From: DASRDB01 sp035652815 | GTDB lineage: Bacteria > Chloroflexota > Ktedonobacteria > Ktedonobacterales > Ktedonobacteraceae | Direction of reading: 5' to 3' | Length of the DNA: 64,000 nucleotides | NCBI GenBank assembly: GCA_035652815.1 | Contig: DASRDB010000018.1 | Coordinates: 88,356 to 152,355, forward strand | In this document: piece after piece, positions 1 to 8,648 of the stretch | Numbering within the stretch: position 1 is the first letter of the stretch | How the letters are laid out: each line of letters starts with the position of its first letter | Made by a program: the position numbers and the translations under genes | Notes under the pieces: generated by a model | Told to the model about the DNA's origin: nothing | The model's input: the letters and a program-made list of their open reading frames with translations, nothing else | The model's database searches: none

Positions 1-291
1 CCTGTTCCCTTTACTATTGCGCTGGAACCCGAGGCGCTGGTGAAGCGCAGCAAAAATGGCGAGGTGGTCGAGGTGCGCTGGGAAGACCTGACGCGCATCA
101 AGGAAGAGTTCTTCCCCAACGGCAAGCGCATCAGTGTTATTGTCTACCGCAAGACGACCTCGCCGCAACAAAAGGCAAAGGCCTGGGCGGTCTATCGCGA
201 CGACGTGACCGACCTGGATGCCCTTGCCGAAGCGCTCAAGCAGCGCATTCCCGAAACGTGCCAGTGGCAGAGCGAGACGGTACACGAATAG
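1..291 (+). CDS. C-terminal part of an unknown protein (5' end outside window)
   Basis: The frame is open from base 1 and ends in TAG at 291, so this is the last 96 codons of a gene that begins upstream. A GTG at 40 is an internal possibility, but no ribosome binding site precedes it and the frame continues before it. The visible part is hydrophilic, with a stretch near VEVRWEDLTRIKEE followed by a basic strand and then an acidic helix-like tail. I see no membrane segment and no catalytic motif. The pattern of short strands followed by a helix would suit a PH-like fold, but that is only a guess. The next gene is convergent, with two bases between the stops. Confidence 0.6.
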   Translation, partial: PVPFTIALEPEALVKRSKNGEVVEVRWEDLTRIKEEFFPNGKRISVIVYRKTTSPQQKAKAWAVYRDDVTDLDALAEALKQRIPETCQWQSETVHE

Positions 292-293
292 CG

Positions 294-554
294 CTATTCT
301 ATGAGTACCTGGTCAACATAGCACCACATCCAGTCCTCTCCCGGCTGGAAGGACTGGATGATGGGATGATGTGTCTGATGAAAATGTTTGGTGGCATGTT
401 TATTCTTTGACGAATCGCAGCAGCCGACGTGACCGCATTCGCGACAAATACGCAGGTGAACCCAGGTATCGCCCATCTTCAGGCACTCCTCGCAGCCATT
501 GGCGCTCGGCGTGACCTGCTTGATGTGATCGAGATGCGTACATTGTTGTGCCAT
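294..554 (-). CDS. UBP-type zinc finger protein
   Basis: This 86-residue protein is almost entirely one zf-UBP domain. It has paired Cys/His ligands in the order CTHLD (6-10), CEEC (21-24), CRECGHVGCC (37-46), then HATKHFHQTHHP (53-64). The family binds zinc. In eukaryotes it recognises the C-terminal tail of ubiquitin; free-standing bacterial copies have no established role. The start follows AAGGGA eight bases upstream. It lies 36 bases downstream of the drug exporter on the same strand and is probably co-transcribed with it. The domain call is secure; the function is unknown. Confidence 0.85.
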   Translation of the reverse strand: MAQQCTHLDHIKQVTPSANGCEECLKMGDTWVHLRICRECGHVGCCDSSKNKHATKHFHQTHHPIIQSFQPGEDWMWCYVDQVLIE

Positions 555-590
555 ATCAAAAATCCCTTTTGAATACTAAAAGAACCTGTC

Positions 591-2186
591 TTACTCCGTC
601 GCTTTCTTCCCCTCGATGAGCAGCCAGGAACTGGCCGCGCTGGCAAGGGCAAGCGCCGCCGAGACCAGCATAATCGCGCGGAAACTGGCGACAAACGAGG
701 CAGCAATGGCCTGCTGCACGTCTGCCTTTGCTGAACTGCTCAGACCCGCCGGAATCTCAATGCCCAGCAGCTTGCTCTGTTGCGCCAGCAGCGCATCATG
801 CGCCGTTGCGGGTAAATGCAGGGCCGCAAGCTGGGGTTCCAGACTGTTACTGAAGACGAACAGTACGATGATGCCGAATACTGCGATGGCAAGCAGACCT
901 GCTGTGCGTGCTACCGCATTGTTGATGCCCGAAGCAACGCCCGAATGCTGACTATCCACCGCCCCCATCACCGCCGTTGTCAATGGCGCGACGCTGACCG
1001 CCATGCCGATACCAAGCACCGTTATTGCCGGGAAGAAGGTCGTCCAGTAGCTGCCGCCAATACCGGGCAGGGCAAACAAAGCGAAGCCCAGGGCTGCAAT
1101 GATGGGGCCAATGACGAGCGGCAACTTCGCGCCATAGCGCGCAACCAGCCCGCCAGACCAGCGCGACAGCACAAACATGATGATAATAAGCGGCAAGTTG
1201 GCGGCTCCGGCGGCAGTCGGCGAATAGCCCTGCACGCGAATGAGGTCAAAGGGCACAAAGAACAGGGACGCGCCAAGCGCCGCGTACAACAGGAATGTCA
1301 GCAGATTCGCGCCGCTAAACGTAGGAGAGCGGAACAGCTTTAAGGGCACCATCGGCGTAGCGCTGCGGGCCTCAACAATAAAGAAGAGGACGAGCGCCAC
1401 AATGCCAATAGTCAGGGCCAGCAAGACCTGGAAATCTCCTAAGCCAACGCTCCCGGCCTGGATCAGCCCATAGACAACGCCGCCGAGCCCGAGCGTTGCC
1501 AGTAGCGCGCCCCACCAGTCCAGCCCCTGACGTGAGCCTTCCTCGCCGCGACTTTCGGGAACGCGCCAGAAGAGGACGACAAGCACGATCAACGCCATCG
1601 GTAGATTGATAAAAAAGACCCAGCGCCACGATGCATACTGCACCAACCAGCCGCCAAGCACAGGCCCGATGGCCGAGGTAATGGACGTGAAGCCCGACCA
1701 CGTGCCAATCGCCTGCCCGCGCTGCTTGCTATCGAACGAGGCGCTGATGATGGCAAGGCTCCCCGGCACCAGCAGCGCCCCGCCAATACCCTGAACGGCA
1801 CGAGCGAAAATCAGCACCGTGATATTCGGCGAAAGGCCGCAGAGCATGGAACTGGCGGCAAAAAGCATGATGCCAAGCGCAAAGATGCGCCGCCGCCCAA
1901 AGTGATCGCCCAGCGAGCCGCCGACCAGGATCAGGGCAGAGAGGAACAGGGCGTAGGCCTCTACCACCCACTGCACCTGAGCCGCGCTCGCATTCAAATC
2001 AGCTTGCAGCACCGGCAGCGCCACATTGACGACTGTGCCATCGATAAAGGCCATGCTCGAGCCGAGGATGGTGGCAACCAGCACCCAGGCCCCGCTCGAA
2101 CGCTGCGCTTGCTGGACAAGCTTTCCAGTCTGTGGCGCAGATTGAATAACGCCGTCATCGCATGGCGGCTTCACGATATGAACCAT
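591..2186 (-). CDS. MFS drug exporter, DHA2 (EmrB/QacA) family
   Basis: This 531-residue integral membrane protein has about 14 hydrophobic segments, which fits the 14-helix DHA2 proton antiporters that export drugs, dyes or bile salts. Family motifs visible are IDGTVVNVALP in helix 1, GGSLGDHFGRRRIF (motif A) between helices 2 and 3, and GPVLGG (motif C) in helix 5. I place the start at the ATG at 2186 because CGGAG lies eight bases upstream. An ATG at 2201 would add five residues but has no ribosome binding site. The substrate cannot be read from sequence. The zinc finger gene follows on the same strand. No regulator gene lies next to it, unless the 47-residue remnant just upstream is part of one. 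Confidence 0.9.
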   Translation of the reverse strand: MVHIVKPPCDDGVIQSAPQTGKLVQQAQRSSGAWVLVATILGSSMAFIDGTVVNVALPVLQADLNASAAQVQWVVEAYALFLSALILVGGSLGDHFGRRRIFALGIMLFAASSMLCGLSPNITVLIFARAVQGIGGALLVPGSLAIISASFDSKQRGQAIGTWSGFTSITSAIGPVLGGWLVQYASWRWVFFINLPMALIVLVVLFWRVPESRGEEGSRQGLDWWGALLATLGLGGVVYGLIQAGSVGLGDFQVLLALTIGIVALVLFFIVEARSATPMVPLKLFRSPTFSGANLLTFLLYAALGASLFFVPFDLIRVQGYSPTAAGAANLPLIIIMFVLSRWSGGLVARYGAKLPLVIGPIIAALGFALFALPGIGGSYWTTFFPAITVLGIGMAVSVAPLTTAVMGAVDSQHSGVASGINNAVARTAGLLAIAVFGIIVLFVFSNSLEPQLAALHLPATAHDALLAQQSKLLGIEIPAGLSSSAKADVQQAIAASFVASFRAIMLVSAALALASAASSWLLIEGKKATE

Positions 2187-2204
2187 AGATTTGCTCCGCA
2201 TGAA

Positions 2205-2348
2205 TTAAGCAGCCCCGGCAAACTTCAGCAGGTCGGCAATGGTGAAATCTCCCTGCTTGAGATAGTGAACAATTGATGGCGCGAAAAACTTCCCAAAACT
2301 TTTTCTGATCTCCTGGAAGAACTTCAGGCGATTCACCAGACCAGGCAC
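2205..2348 (-). pseudogene. Short open frame or gene remnant upstream of the exporter
   Basis: A frame ending at 2205, just before the exporter start, encodes about 47 residues from a GTG at 2348. It has coding-like composition, with a basic amphipathic stretch followed by a tail of the type FTIADLLKFAGAA. The frame stays open to 2597, but that upstream part is made of the family C palindrome and is unlikely to be coding. No good ribosome binding site is visible. It may be a tiny leader gene or the C-terminal relic of a gene disrupted by the repeat. I do not recognise it. Confidence 0.3.
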
Positions 2349-2490
2349 TAACAGGAAGTATACTTGAAGAGTATTAAATAACGTACCGTTGGTTTTTACC
2401 AGTCTGCAACCTGAACAAAATGCCAGAGTTCTATTAAGTAGTATGCACATCATGCTTTTGCAAGGAGAGATCCCGGAAGCAGGAGAAGCC

Positions 2491-2567
2491 CCGGGAGCCA
2501 CTCGCAAGGGAATGGCTCTACAAGCGGGTTGATATGGTAGAGCCATTCCCTTGCGAGTGGCTCCCGG
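2491..2567. repeat. Palindromic repeat, family C, copy 1
   Basis: Inverted arms of about 30 bases begin CCGGGAGCCACTCGCAAGGG and are separated by a short loop. Related copies lie at 18151-18236 and 23407-23485. It lies between the exporter and the ModC-like gene. The gap 2349-2624 holds nothing else that I can identify. Confidence 0.85.
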
Positions 2568-2624
2568 TTCCCACGCAAGAAAGGAAAAGCTTTTCAATAA
2601 AGCGACCTGTTTGGGGTCTGCTAA

Positions 2625-3782
2625 CTAGGTATATGCTCTGGCCTCAGTCGCCTTAAAAGATGCGTAGATATACTTCCCCTCGCCCAGTTCAAGGCGCGCA
2701 GCCGAAGCTTCTGTGACTTCGGCGGTCAGTGGCGGGGCCGATGGGTCGAAGAGGATGCTGACGCGCACGCGGCCATCGTGCTGACTTTCTTCGCTGCTGT
2801 AGGGGCCGAGGCGCAAGACCTGGATGATCTCGCCGTAAAAGGTGTTGCGGGCGGAACTGTCGGGAAGCGAGGGATAGAGGGTGATGCTGCGCGGGTCAAC
2901 CACCACAAAGGCCTCTTCGCCTGCCTGCGGACTGGCCTCGTTCTCGTCAGAAACATGTTCTTCCAGTACGGCGCGGATTTCCGTACCGGAATTTCCTGCG
3001 CCATTTGCGCTCACGCGAATGGTGCAAACCGCTTTATTCTCGCAACTGACGACGCGGCCATGAAAAAGATTCAGGCCGATCAATTCAGCGACATATGAGG
3101 AACGAGGGCGCTGCGCAAGGTCTCGCTGGTTGCCCTGCTGCACTAACTTGCCAGAATCGAGGACGAGGATGGAGTGACCAAAGACGAGCGCATCAAGATA
3201 CTGGTGCGTCACCAGCAGCGTGGTGATATTCAATGTGGCGAGAATGCGCCGCAGTTCGTGCCGTACCTCGCGCCTTGTCTGTACATCCAGGGCTGAAAGC
3301 GGCTCGTCAAGCAGCAGCAATTGCGGTTGCAGGGCCAGGGCACGCGCGATGGCGACACGCTGCTGCTGGCCGCCGGAAAGCTGCCCTGGTCGCCGCTGCT
3401 CATAGCCGCTCAGATACACGAGTTCAAGCGCCTCACCCACGCGGCGGCGTATCTCCTGTGAGCGCATATGCTGGGCGCGCAGGCCAAAAGCCACGTTCTC
3501 GAAGACGCTCAGATGCGGAAAAAGCACGTAGTCCTGAAACACGTAGCCAAAGGGTCGCTGCTGTGGCGGCACCATAATGCTCCGCTCGCTATCGAAATAC
3601 ACCACGTCATCGAGCGCGATATGGCCGCGCTCAGGAACAAGCAGCCCGGCGAGCAGGCGCAAAACCGTACTTTTTCCCGCGCCGCTCTCGCCAAGCAGAA
3701 CGGTCGTTTTCCCGCTCTCGGCAGTAAAGCTTATCTCCAGATGAAACGTGGAAAGATGTGTGTCCAGTTCAGCTAATAACAT
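2625..3782 (-). CDS. ABC transporter ATPase, molybdate (ModC)-like
   Basis: A 385-residue nucleotide-binding subunit. The Walker A is GESGAGKST (31-39), the signature is LSGGQQQR, the Walker B is LLLLDEPLSALD, and the switch His is in LLVTHQ. The C-terminal 130 residues look like a TOBE/MOP-type ligand-sensing domain, as in ModC and CysA-type importers. I prefer the ATG at 3782; a TTG at 3818 would extend the protein by 12 residues. No permease or binding protein lies beside it, so its partners must be encoded elsewhere. It could serve molybdate, tungstate, sulfate or iron. The family is certain, the substrate is not. Confidence 0.85.
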   Translation of the reverse strand: MLLAELDTHLSTFHLEISFTAESGKTTVLLGESGAGKSTVLRLLAGLLVPERGHIALDDVVYFDSERSIMVPPQQRPFGYVFQDYVLFPHLSVFENVAFGLRAQHMRSQEIRRRVGEALELVYLSGYEQRRPGQLSGGQQQRVAIARALALQPQLLLLDEPLSALDVQTRREVRHELRRILATLNITTLLVTHQYLDALVFGHSILVLDSGKLVQQGNQRDLAQRPRSSYVAELIGLNLFHGRVVSCENKAVCTIRVSANGAGNSGTEIRAVLEEHVSDENEASPQAGEEAFVVVDPRSITLYPSLPDSSARNTFYGEIIQVLRLGPYSSEESQHDGRVRVSILFDPSAPPLTAEVTEASAARLELGEGKYIYASFKATEARAYT

Positions 3783-3836
3783 GACTATACTATAGTTGAT
3801 GGAGAGGAACGATGGCAAGCGTTATCAAAACACGTA

Positions 3837-3999
3837 ATGCAGGGACGCGATGATGAAGTTTTACAAATAAAGGGGTTGATACCCAGGCCTGTCATCCTGA
3901 GCGCAGCGAAGGATCTCTCCGTGGCCCGACGATGTGTGTGTCGAGACCGGAGATCCTTCGCTGCGCTCAGGATGACAGGCGCTGCGCTCAGGATGACAT
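3837..3999. repeat. Composite repeat: half of family A followed by family B
   Basis: Around 3840 there is one arm of family A (AGGGACGCGATGATGAA). After about 35 bases a full family B palindrome follows at 3890-3977, with arms reading TGTCATCCTGAGCGCAGCG and its complement. A short duplicate of the right arm ends at 3999. No gene is supported between 3783 and 4122. Confidence 0.8.
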
Positions 4000-4122
4000 G
4001 GAGCCAGCATTCCTACATCAGTCACCTGTACAAAAGTGATATGATGGATAAGTCCTTGAAAAGCAAAGGCCTGGTGCTGCACATGTTCGTGTTTCACATA
4101 CATTTTTCATGTGAGGTTTGCT

Positions 4123-4521
4123 ATGAAAAACGTCGTCGGTATTTCTGAGATCGTCCTCTGGACGAGGGATAAGGAGCGGGCGCTGCATTTTTATCGCGAC
4201 CTGCTCGGCTTAGAGGTCATTTCGCCGCCAACCCTGCCCAACGTCTTTTTGAAAGTAGGCGAGGGCAACGCGGGTATTCCGCAGATGATTGTGCTGGTGC
4301 CGAAAAGCGAGCAAGTGAAGGCCAAACCATCTGGCTACCAACTTCACCATATGGCCTTAGAATTGCCGGAAGAGGACTTTGATGCCCAGCATGAAACGCT
4401 GGTGAATGCTGGCTACCAACCACGCGGCGGAAAACACCCGGTACTCGCCAGCCGCACCATGTACGTCGATGATCCAGATGGCAACGAGGTAGAGTTCATT
4501 TGCCGCGCCCCTGCCATTTAA
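4123..4521 (+). CDS. VOC-family (glyoxalase/dioxygenase fold) protein
   Basis: A 132-residue single-domain protein with the VOC pattern: an opening strand with SEIVLWTRD, the helix RALHFYRDLLGLEV, then HHMALEL and a closing DPDGNEVEFICR. The family includes glyoxalase I, extradiol dioxygenases and antibiotic-binding proteins, often using metal ligands from paired modules. The start at 4123 is chosen because GTGAGG lies five bases upstream. pepF follows 33 bases later on the same strand, so the two may be co-transcribed. Substrate unknown. Confidence 0.85.
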   Translation: MKNVVGISEIVLWTRDKERALHFYRDLLGLEVISPPTLPNVFLKVGEGNAGIPQMIVLVPKSEQVKAKPSGYQLHHMALELPEEDFDAQHETLVNAGYQPRGGKHPVLASRTMYVDDPDGNEVEFICRAPAI

Positions 4522-4554
4522 CACTACTACACGAAGGAAAGTTTTCGTAAAGCT

Positions 4555-6363
4555 ATGTCAAATACTACAACAGCATTGCCCCATTGGGATATGAGCGTCG
4601 TCTATCCCGGCCTGGAATCGCCCGAGTTTGCCTCGGGCTTCGCGCATGTCACGCAAGAAATTGGGGAACTGGCCCAACTTTTCGATACCTATCACATCGA
4701 AAAACAGCCAGCGCTGGCCGTAGACGCCAGCACTATCGCGGCCTTTGAGACGCTGATGAAGCACTACAACCAGGTACTTGAAGAGTACCGGACGCTTGAC
4801 ACCTATATCTCCTGCTTCGTCACGACGAACACAATGGATACGGTAGCGCAGGCAAAGATGAGCGAGTTGCAGCAGTACAGCGTCATCCTCGCGCAGCTCG
4901 ATGTCCGTTTTTCCGCCTGGATCGGCTCGCTGGATGTCGAGGAACTGATTGCGCGCTCAGAGATCGCCCGCGAATACGCCTTTAAGCTGCGCAAAACGAA
5001 GATACGAGCGCAACATCTGATGTCGCCTGCTGAAGAAAACCTGGCGTCCGAGTTGAACCTGAGCGGCGGCACAGCCTGGGAGAAGCTGCATTCTGATGTC
5101 ACCTCGCAACTCAAGGTGACGCTGGAGATCGAGGGCAGGCGGCAGAGCATGCCAATGAGCATGGTGCGCAATCTCGCGTATGATCCCGATAGAGAGACGC
5201 GGCGCATCGCCTACGAGGCCGAGCTTGAGGGCTGGAAGCAGGTTGCCGTTCCGCTAGCAGCCGCCATGAATAGCATCAAAGGCGAGGTCAACACGCTTTC
5301 GCGGCGGCGCGGGTGGGAATCGGCGCTCGAAGCCTCGCTGCTCGACAACAATATCGACCGGGCAACGCTTGATGCAATGCTCACTGCCGCCCGCGAAGCG
5401 CTCCCCGATTTCCGGCGCTACCTGCGGGCAAAGGCCCACGCGCTGGGCCTGCAAAAGCTGTCATGGTATGACCTCTTCGCGCCCGTTGGGGGCGAGGGCC
5501 GAGTGTGGGAATACGAGGAAGCGCGAGACTTTATCATCAAGCAATTCGGCACCTATTCATCTCGCCTCTCGGATTTCGCGGCCCGCGCCTTCCGCGAACG
5601 CTGGATTGATGCTGAGCCGCGACCGGGGAAAGTCGATGGCGCGTATTGCACATGGCTGCGCAAGGACGAATCGCGGGTCTTCGCCAACTACAAACCGGCC
5701 TTCGGCGGTGTTAGAACGCTGGCACACGAACTCGGACACGGCTATCACAACCTGAATCTGGCACAACGCACCATGATGCAGCGTTCAACTCCTATGACAC
5801 TCGCGGAGACAGCCAGTATCTTTTGCGAAACGATTATTCGCCATGCCGCCTTACGTAACGCGGGCGAGCAGGAGCAGATCGCCATTCTCGAGGGTACACT
5901 GCAAAGCGAATGCCAGGTGGTTGTCGATATTCTCAGCCGTTTCCTCTTTGAGCAGCGTGTCTTCGAGCGTCGCCGCCAGCGCGAACTCTCCATCGAGGAA
6001 TTCAACGCCCTCATGCTCGAAGCGCAGCGTGAAACCTACGGCGATGGGCTGGATGAGAACGTCCTGCATCCCTACATGTGGGCCATGAAGCCGCACTACT
6101 ACAGTTCTCACCTATCGTTCTACAACTATCCCTACATGTTCGGCTTGCTTTTTGGCCTCGGCCTCTACGCGCAGTACCAGCAGGACCCCGAACGCTTCAA
6201 ACAGGGTTACGACGAACTGCTTGCCAGCACCGGCCTCGCCGACGCCGCAACCCTCGCCGCCCGCTTCGGCATCGATATTCGCTCTACCGATTTCTGGCGT
6301 TCCAGCCTGGATATCGTGCGAGGAGATATTGAGCGATTTGAGGAGTTAGTGCAAAAAACTTGA
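4555..6363 (+). CDS. pepF: Oligoendopeptidase F, M3 family metallopeptidase
   Basis: A 602-residue cytoplasmic zinc peptidase of the thimet/PepF family, which cuts short peptides. The zinc site is HELGH at 391-395, with the third ligand probably Glu418 in TLAETAS; downstream FYNYPYMFG is typical of the family. The length matches PepF (about 600). The start follows GAAGGAAAG with suitable spacing. There is no signal peptide. It follows the VOC gene closely and is followed by a gene-poor gap. Confidence 0.93.
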   Translation: MSNTTTALPHWDMSVVYPGLESPEFASGFAHVTQEIGELAQLFDTYHIEKQPALAVDASTIAAFETLMKHYNQVLEEYRTLDTYISCFVTTNTMDTVAQAKMSELQQYSVILAQLDVRFSAWIGSLDVEELIARSEIAREYAFKLRKTKIRAQHLMSPAEENLASELNLSGGTAWEKLHSDVTSQLKVTLEIEGRRQSMPMSMVRNLAYDPDRETRRIAYEAELEGWKQVAVPLAAAMNSIKGEVNTLSRRRGWESALEASLLDNNIDRATLDAMLTAAREALPDFRRYLRAKAHALGLQKLSWYDLFAPVGGEGRVWEYEEARDFIIKQFGTYSSRLSDFAARAFRERWIDAEPRPGKVDGAYCTWLRKDESRVFANYKPAFGGVRTLAHELGHGYHNLNLAQRTMMQRSTPMTLAETASIFCETIIRHAALRNAGEQEQIAILEGTLQSECQVVVDILSRFLFEQRVFERRRQRELSIEEFNALMLEAQRETYGDGLDENVLHPYMWAMKPHYYSSHLSFYNYPYMFGLLFGLGLYAQYQQDPERFKQGYDELLASTGLADAATLAARFGIDIRSTDFWRSSLDIVRGDIERFEELVQKT

Positions 6364-6707
6364 GCCTGACCCACCAAACAACCGCCGCGCTGTTTGATAG
6401 CGTTCGATAAATTGATGTGGATCGAGCCTTGTATATGGGCGCTTTCCAACACGCGGCAGTACCTCTTTAAATGCCTCATCCCTGAGCAAGCAAATGATCT
6501 ACCTGATTTTGCCAATCCCCTCTATAATTCAGTGCCAGACCGGTGCGCCGTTGTTCTAATGCCTGTAGCATACGCAACCCGGTTTCCCCACATTCCGGCG
6601 GTGGGAGCTTGTGATCTTCCCAAGGCAAGACGCGATGAATCGCGTCCCTACACATCCTTTTGCCAATATTCCTAGCATTTAAGCATAGTCGATGCAAAGG
6701 GAATGTG
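6364..6707. other. Gene-poor gap with one family A half-site
   Basis: The only structure I can support here is one arm of family A at 6629-6652 (ACGCGATGAATCGCGTCC then CTACA). The open frames across it have no ribosome binding site and are made partly of the repeat. Confidence 0.6.
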
Positions 6708-8288
6708 TCAATCTAACAAATTCAACTTCTGATTCTGGATGCGTTCAAGCCGCGCCGCTATCTCCTGCCTCAGTTTCTCCAGGTGGGGCTGCGTTACGGC
6801 GAAGCTGCTGAGCAGGGCGAGCAGGGTGGATTCGCTGACCATGCCCTCGCCTGTGAGCCAGAGAATCGTTCTGTCGATCTCTAGAGCCAGGGCGAGTGTT
6901 TCCTGCTCGGGATCAGAGACAGAGCTGTTCTTGAGCTTCTCCTGAATCCGTTGGTAGGCTTCTTCGGGCCGCCAATCCTGATCTTCGCCTTCACGCATAA
7001 TCCCCTCCTGTGCAGTTTGCAATATTGTTAGAAGCCAGCGTAATTGCTTATCGTTCGTCTCCCCGGTTTCTGCCGGTCCTCCATGATCGTCAAAGAGCGG
7101 CAAAAATATCAGGGCGACATCGGTATCATGATTTTCTGGTACGAGCGTCACCTGGTAGTAGCGCTTATCCGCCTGAATGACCATCCCTGGCTCGTACTTC
7201 AAGCGCACCATCGATTTGAACTGCAAGCGAACGTCTGGCTCATAACGCCAGGGCAAAATGACGCGACAGGTATAAAAAGGCTCCTGCGCCTCCGGACGTA
7301 GGGGGTCAAGGTGAATATGTGAATCCAGGCGCATGGTCATTTTCTCGGACATCGCTCGTGTTGCTTTATAATCGGGCAACTGATCCAGTTCAGCTAACAG
7401 GTTTATATACTTAGCATGCAATTCGTGGTTCTCTTGCAAAAACGGCGATGTAAATGTCTGGAAATAGCGAATGGCACGTGGGGCGCTGGTATCGCGCAAA
7501 GGCCCAAGATATTCGCGCACAATGGGAGAGAATAATAAGTGGAAAAAGTGGAAACCAACCACCGAAGCTCCCATCATCAATTGATGCGCTTTATTCTCTT
7601 CCACAAGATACCAGAGCGGATCTTGAACAATCATAGGATAATAGTCGCGGTATACCTGCTCAAAGTTTACGGGCAACTTCTCCTCCTCCTCCGGTCCAAC
7701 TTGCGCCAGATACACAGTTTGCGGATACGCTTTCAACAATCTGGCATATTGCTCTTCAATGAAGGGAACGGTGCTGGCATACGGGATATATGTGAGCAGC
7801 ATTTCGCCGCCACCCTCGATGCGATAAATGTTCACTCGAAATTCCAGCCATTGATCAGGCTTATCGGGATGCGTAATGGTGAGCGGATATTCCCACTCCT
7901 CTTCGGTATAGAAAGGGGCCGTTTCAAAAATTTCGGCAAGCTGCGGATTGTCTCGCAGAGCCTTTGGAAAAGTATCATCATGCGCCGCTCTTTCGCGATC
8001 AAGCGCATTCATACGCTTGATGATTGCCGAGAGCTTGGTAAAAAATTCGCGATTCTGTTCAACCGGAATGCGATGGAGATTCGACGCCCTCACATTAAAG
8101 GCGTTTACTCCTAAAAACGTTTCAGGCGAAAAGGGTTCACCATCCCTCAGCCTCTCCCAGAGCCAGTAGGCCAGCAAATTGGCTCCACGAATAAAGCCAC
8201 GAGCGTCGAGGTACAATACGGGGTAAGGATCACGGAGTGCAGCCATTCCCAACGACTGCTTGATAGGCGGGTAGTCGAAGCGGAACAC
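6708..8288 (-). CDS. Unknown protein with a PAS-like (MmyB-type) ligand-binding region
   Basis: A 526-residue soluble protein. The GTG at 8288 is chosen because GGAAGGAG lies seven bases upstream; longer frames would run into family A repeat sequence. Near the N-terminus, PVLYLDARGFIRGANLLAYW resembles the PAS-like domain found C-terminal to HTH regions in MmyB-type regulators. Later blocks such as EEWEYPLTITHP, FHFFHLLFSP and ITLVPENHD-like strands suggest two similar sensor modules. The C-terminus is helical with a coiled-coil-like end. No HTH or catalytic motif is visible. It may be a regulator that has lost its DNA-binding domain or works with a partner. Confidence 0.7.
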   Translation of the reverse strand: MFRFDYPPIKQSLGMAALRDPYPVLYLDARGFIRGANLLAYWLWERLRDGEPFSPETFLGVNAFNVRASNLHRIPVEQNREFFTKLSAIIKRMNALDRERAAHDDTFPKALRDNPQLAEIFETAPFYTEEEWEYPLTITHPDKPDQWLEFRVNIYRIEGGGEMLLTYIPYASTVPFIEEQYARLLKAYPQTVYLAQVGPEEEEKLPVNFEQVYRDYYPMIVQDPLWYLVEENKAHQLMMGASVVGFHFFHLLFSPIVREYLGPLRDTSAPRAIRYFQTFTSPFLQENHELHAKYINLLAELDQLPDYKATRAMSEKMTMRLDSHIHLDPLRPEAQEPFYTCRVILPWRYEPDVRLQFKSMVRLKYEPGMVIQADKRYYQVTLVPENHDTDVALIFLPLFDDHGGPAETGETNDKQLRWLLTILQTAQEGIMREGEDQDWRPEEAYQRIQEKLKNSSVSDPEQETLALALEIDRTILWLTGEGMVSESTLLALLSSFAVTQPHLEKLRQEIAARLERIQNQKLNLLD

Positions 8289-8525
8289 AAAGGTCTCCTT
8301 CCTCTTCACATACAACAATACAAACCTGTGAAATCCCCCCTGGATGAAAACCGTGAAGAAGTATAGCATAGATGAGACTGAATGTGAATACAGATGAGAG
8401 GTTTTAAGCACATCGCTTAAAAAAGTGATACGGTTGTGATAAATAATACAAAATAGAATCGGGAAAATATTTTTGCTATCTTTAATTGCTACATTTCCAG
8501 ATGAACATTCAAAAACGCATAATTC

Positions 8526-8609
8526 TGTAGGGACGCGATTCATCGCGTCCACCCCATCGCATCGACACGCATCACAAGCGGGGTGGACGCGATGAATCGC
8601 GTCCCTACA
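8526..8609. repeat. Palindromic repeat, family A
   Basis: Two 30-base arms starting TGTAGGGACGCGATTCATCG and ending in the complement CCCTACA enclose a 24-base loop. It lies between the start of the PAS-like gene and the end of valS. The rest of 8289-8648 is AT-rich upstream sequence of the PAS-like gene, with no further gene. Confidence 0.9.
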
Positions 8610-8648
8610 ATTGAAACAGGTTGTGACAAGTATAGAATTACACCAGGT

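Noticed and set aside
3837..4148. Plus-strand frame upstream of the first VOC gene
   Set aside because: It is composed mostly of family A and B repeats and has no ribosome binding site.
8289..8552. N-terminal extension of the PAS-like protein starting MDAMNRVPT
   Set aside because: The first residues are translated family A palindrome, and a much better start with GGAAGGAG lies at 8288.
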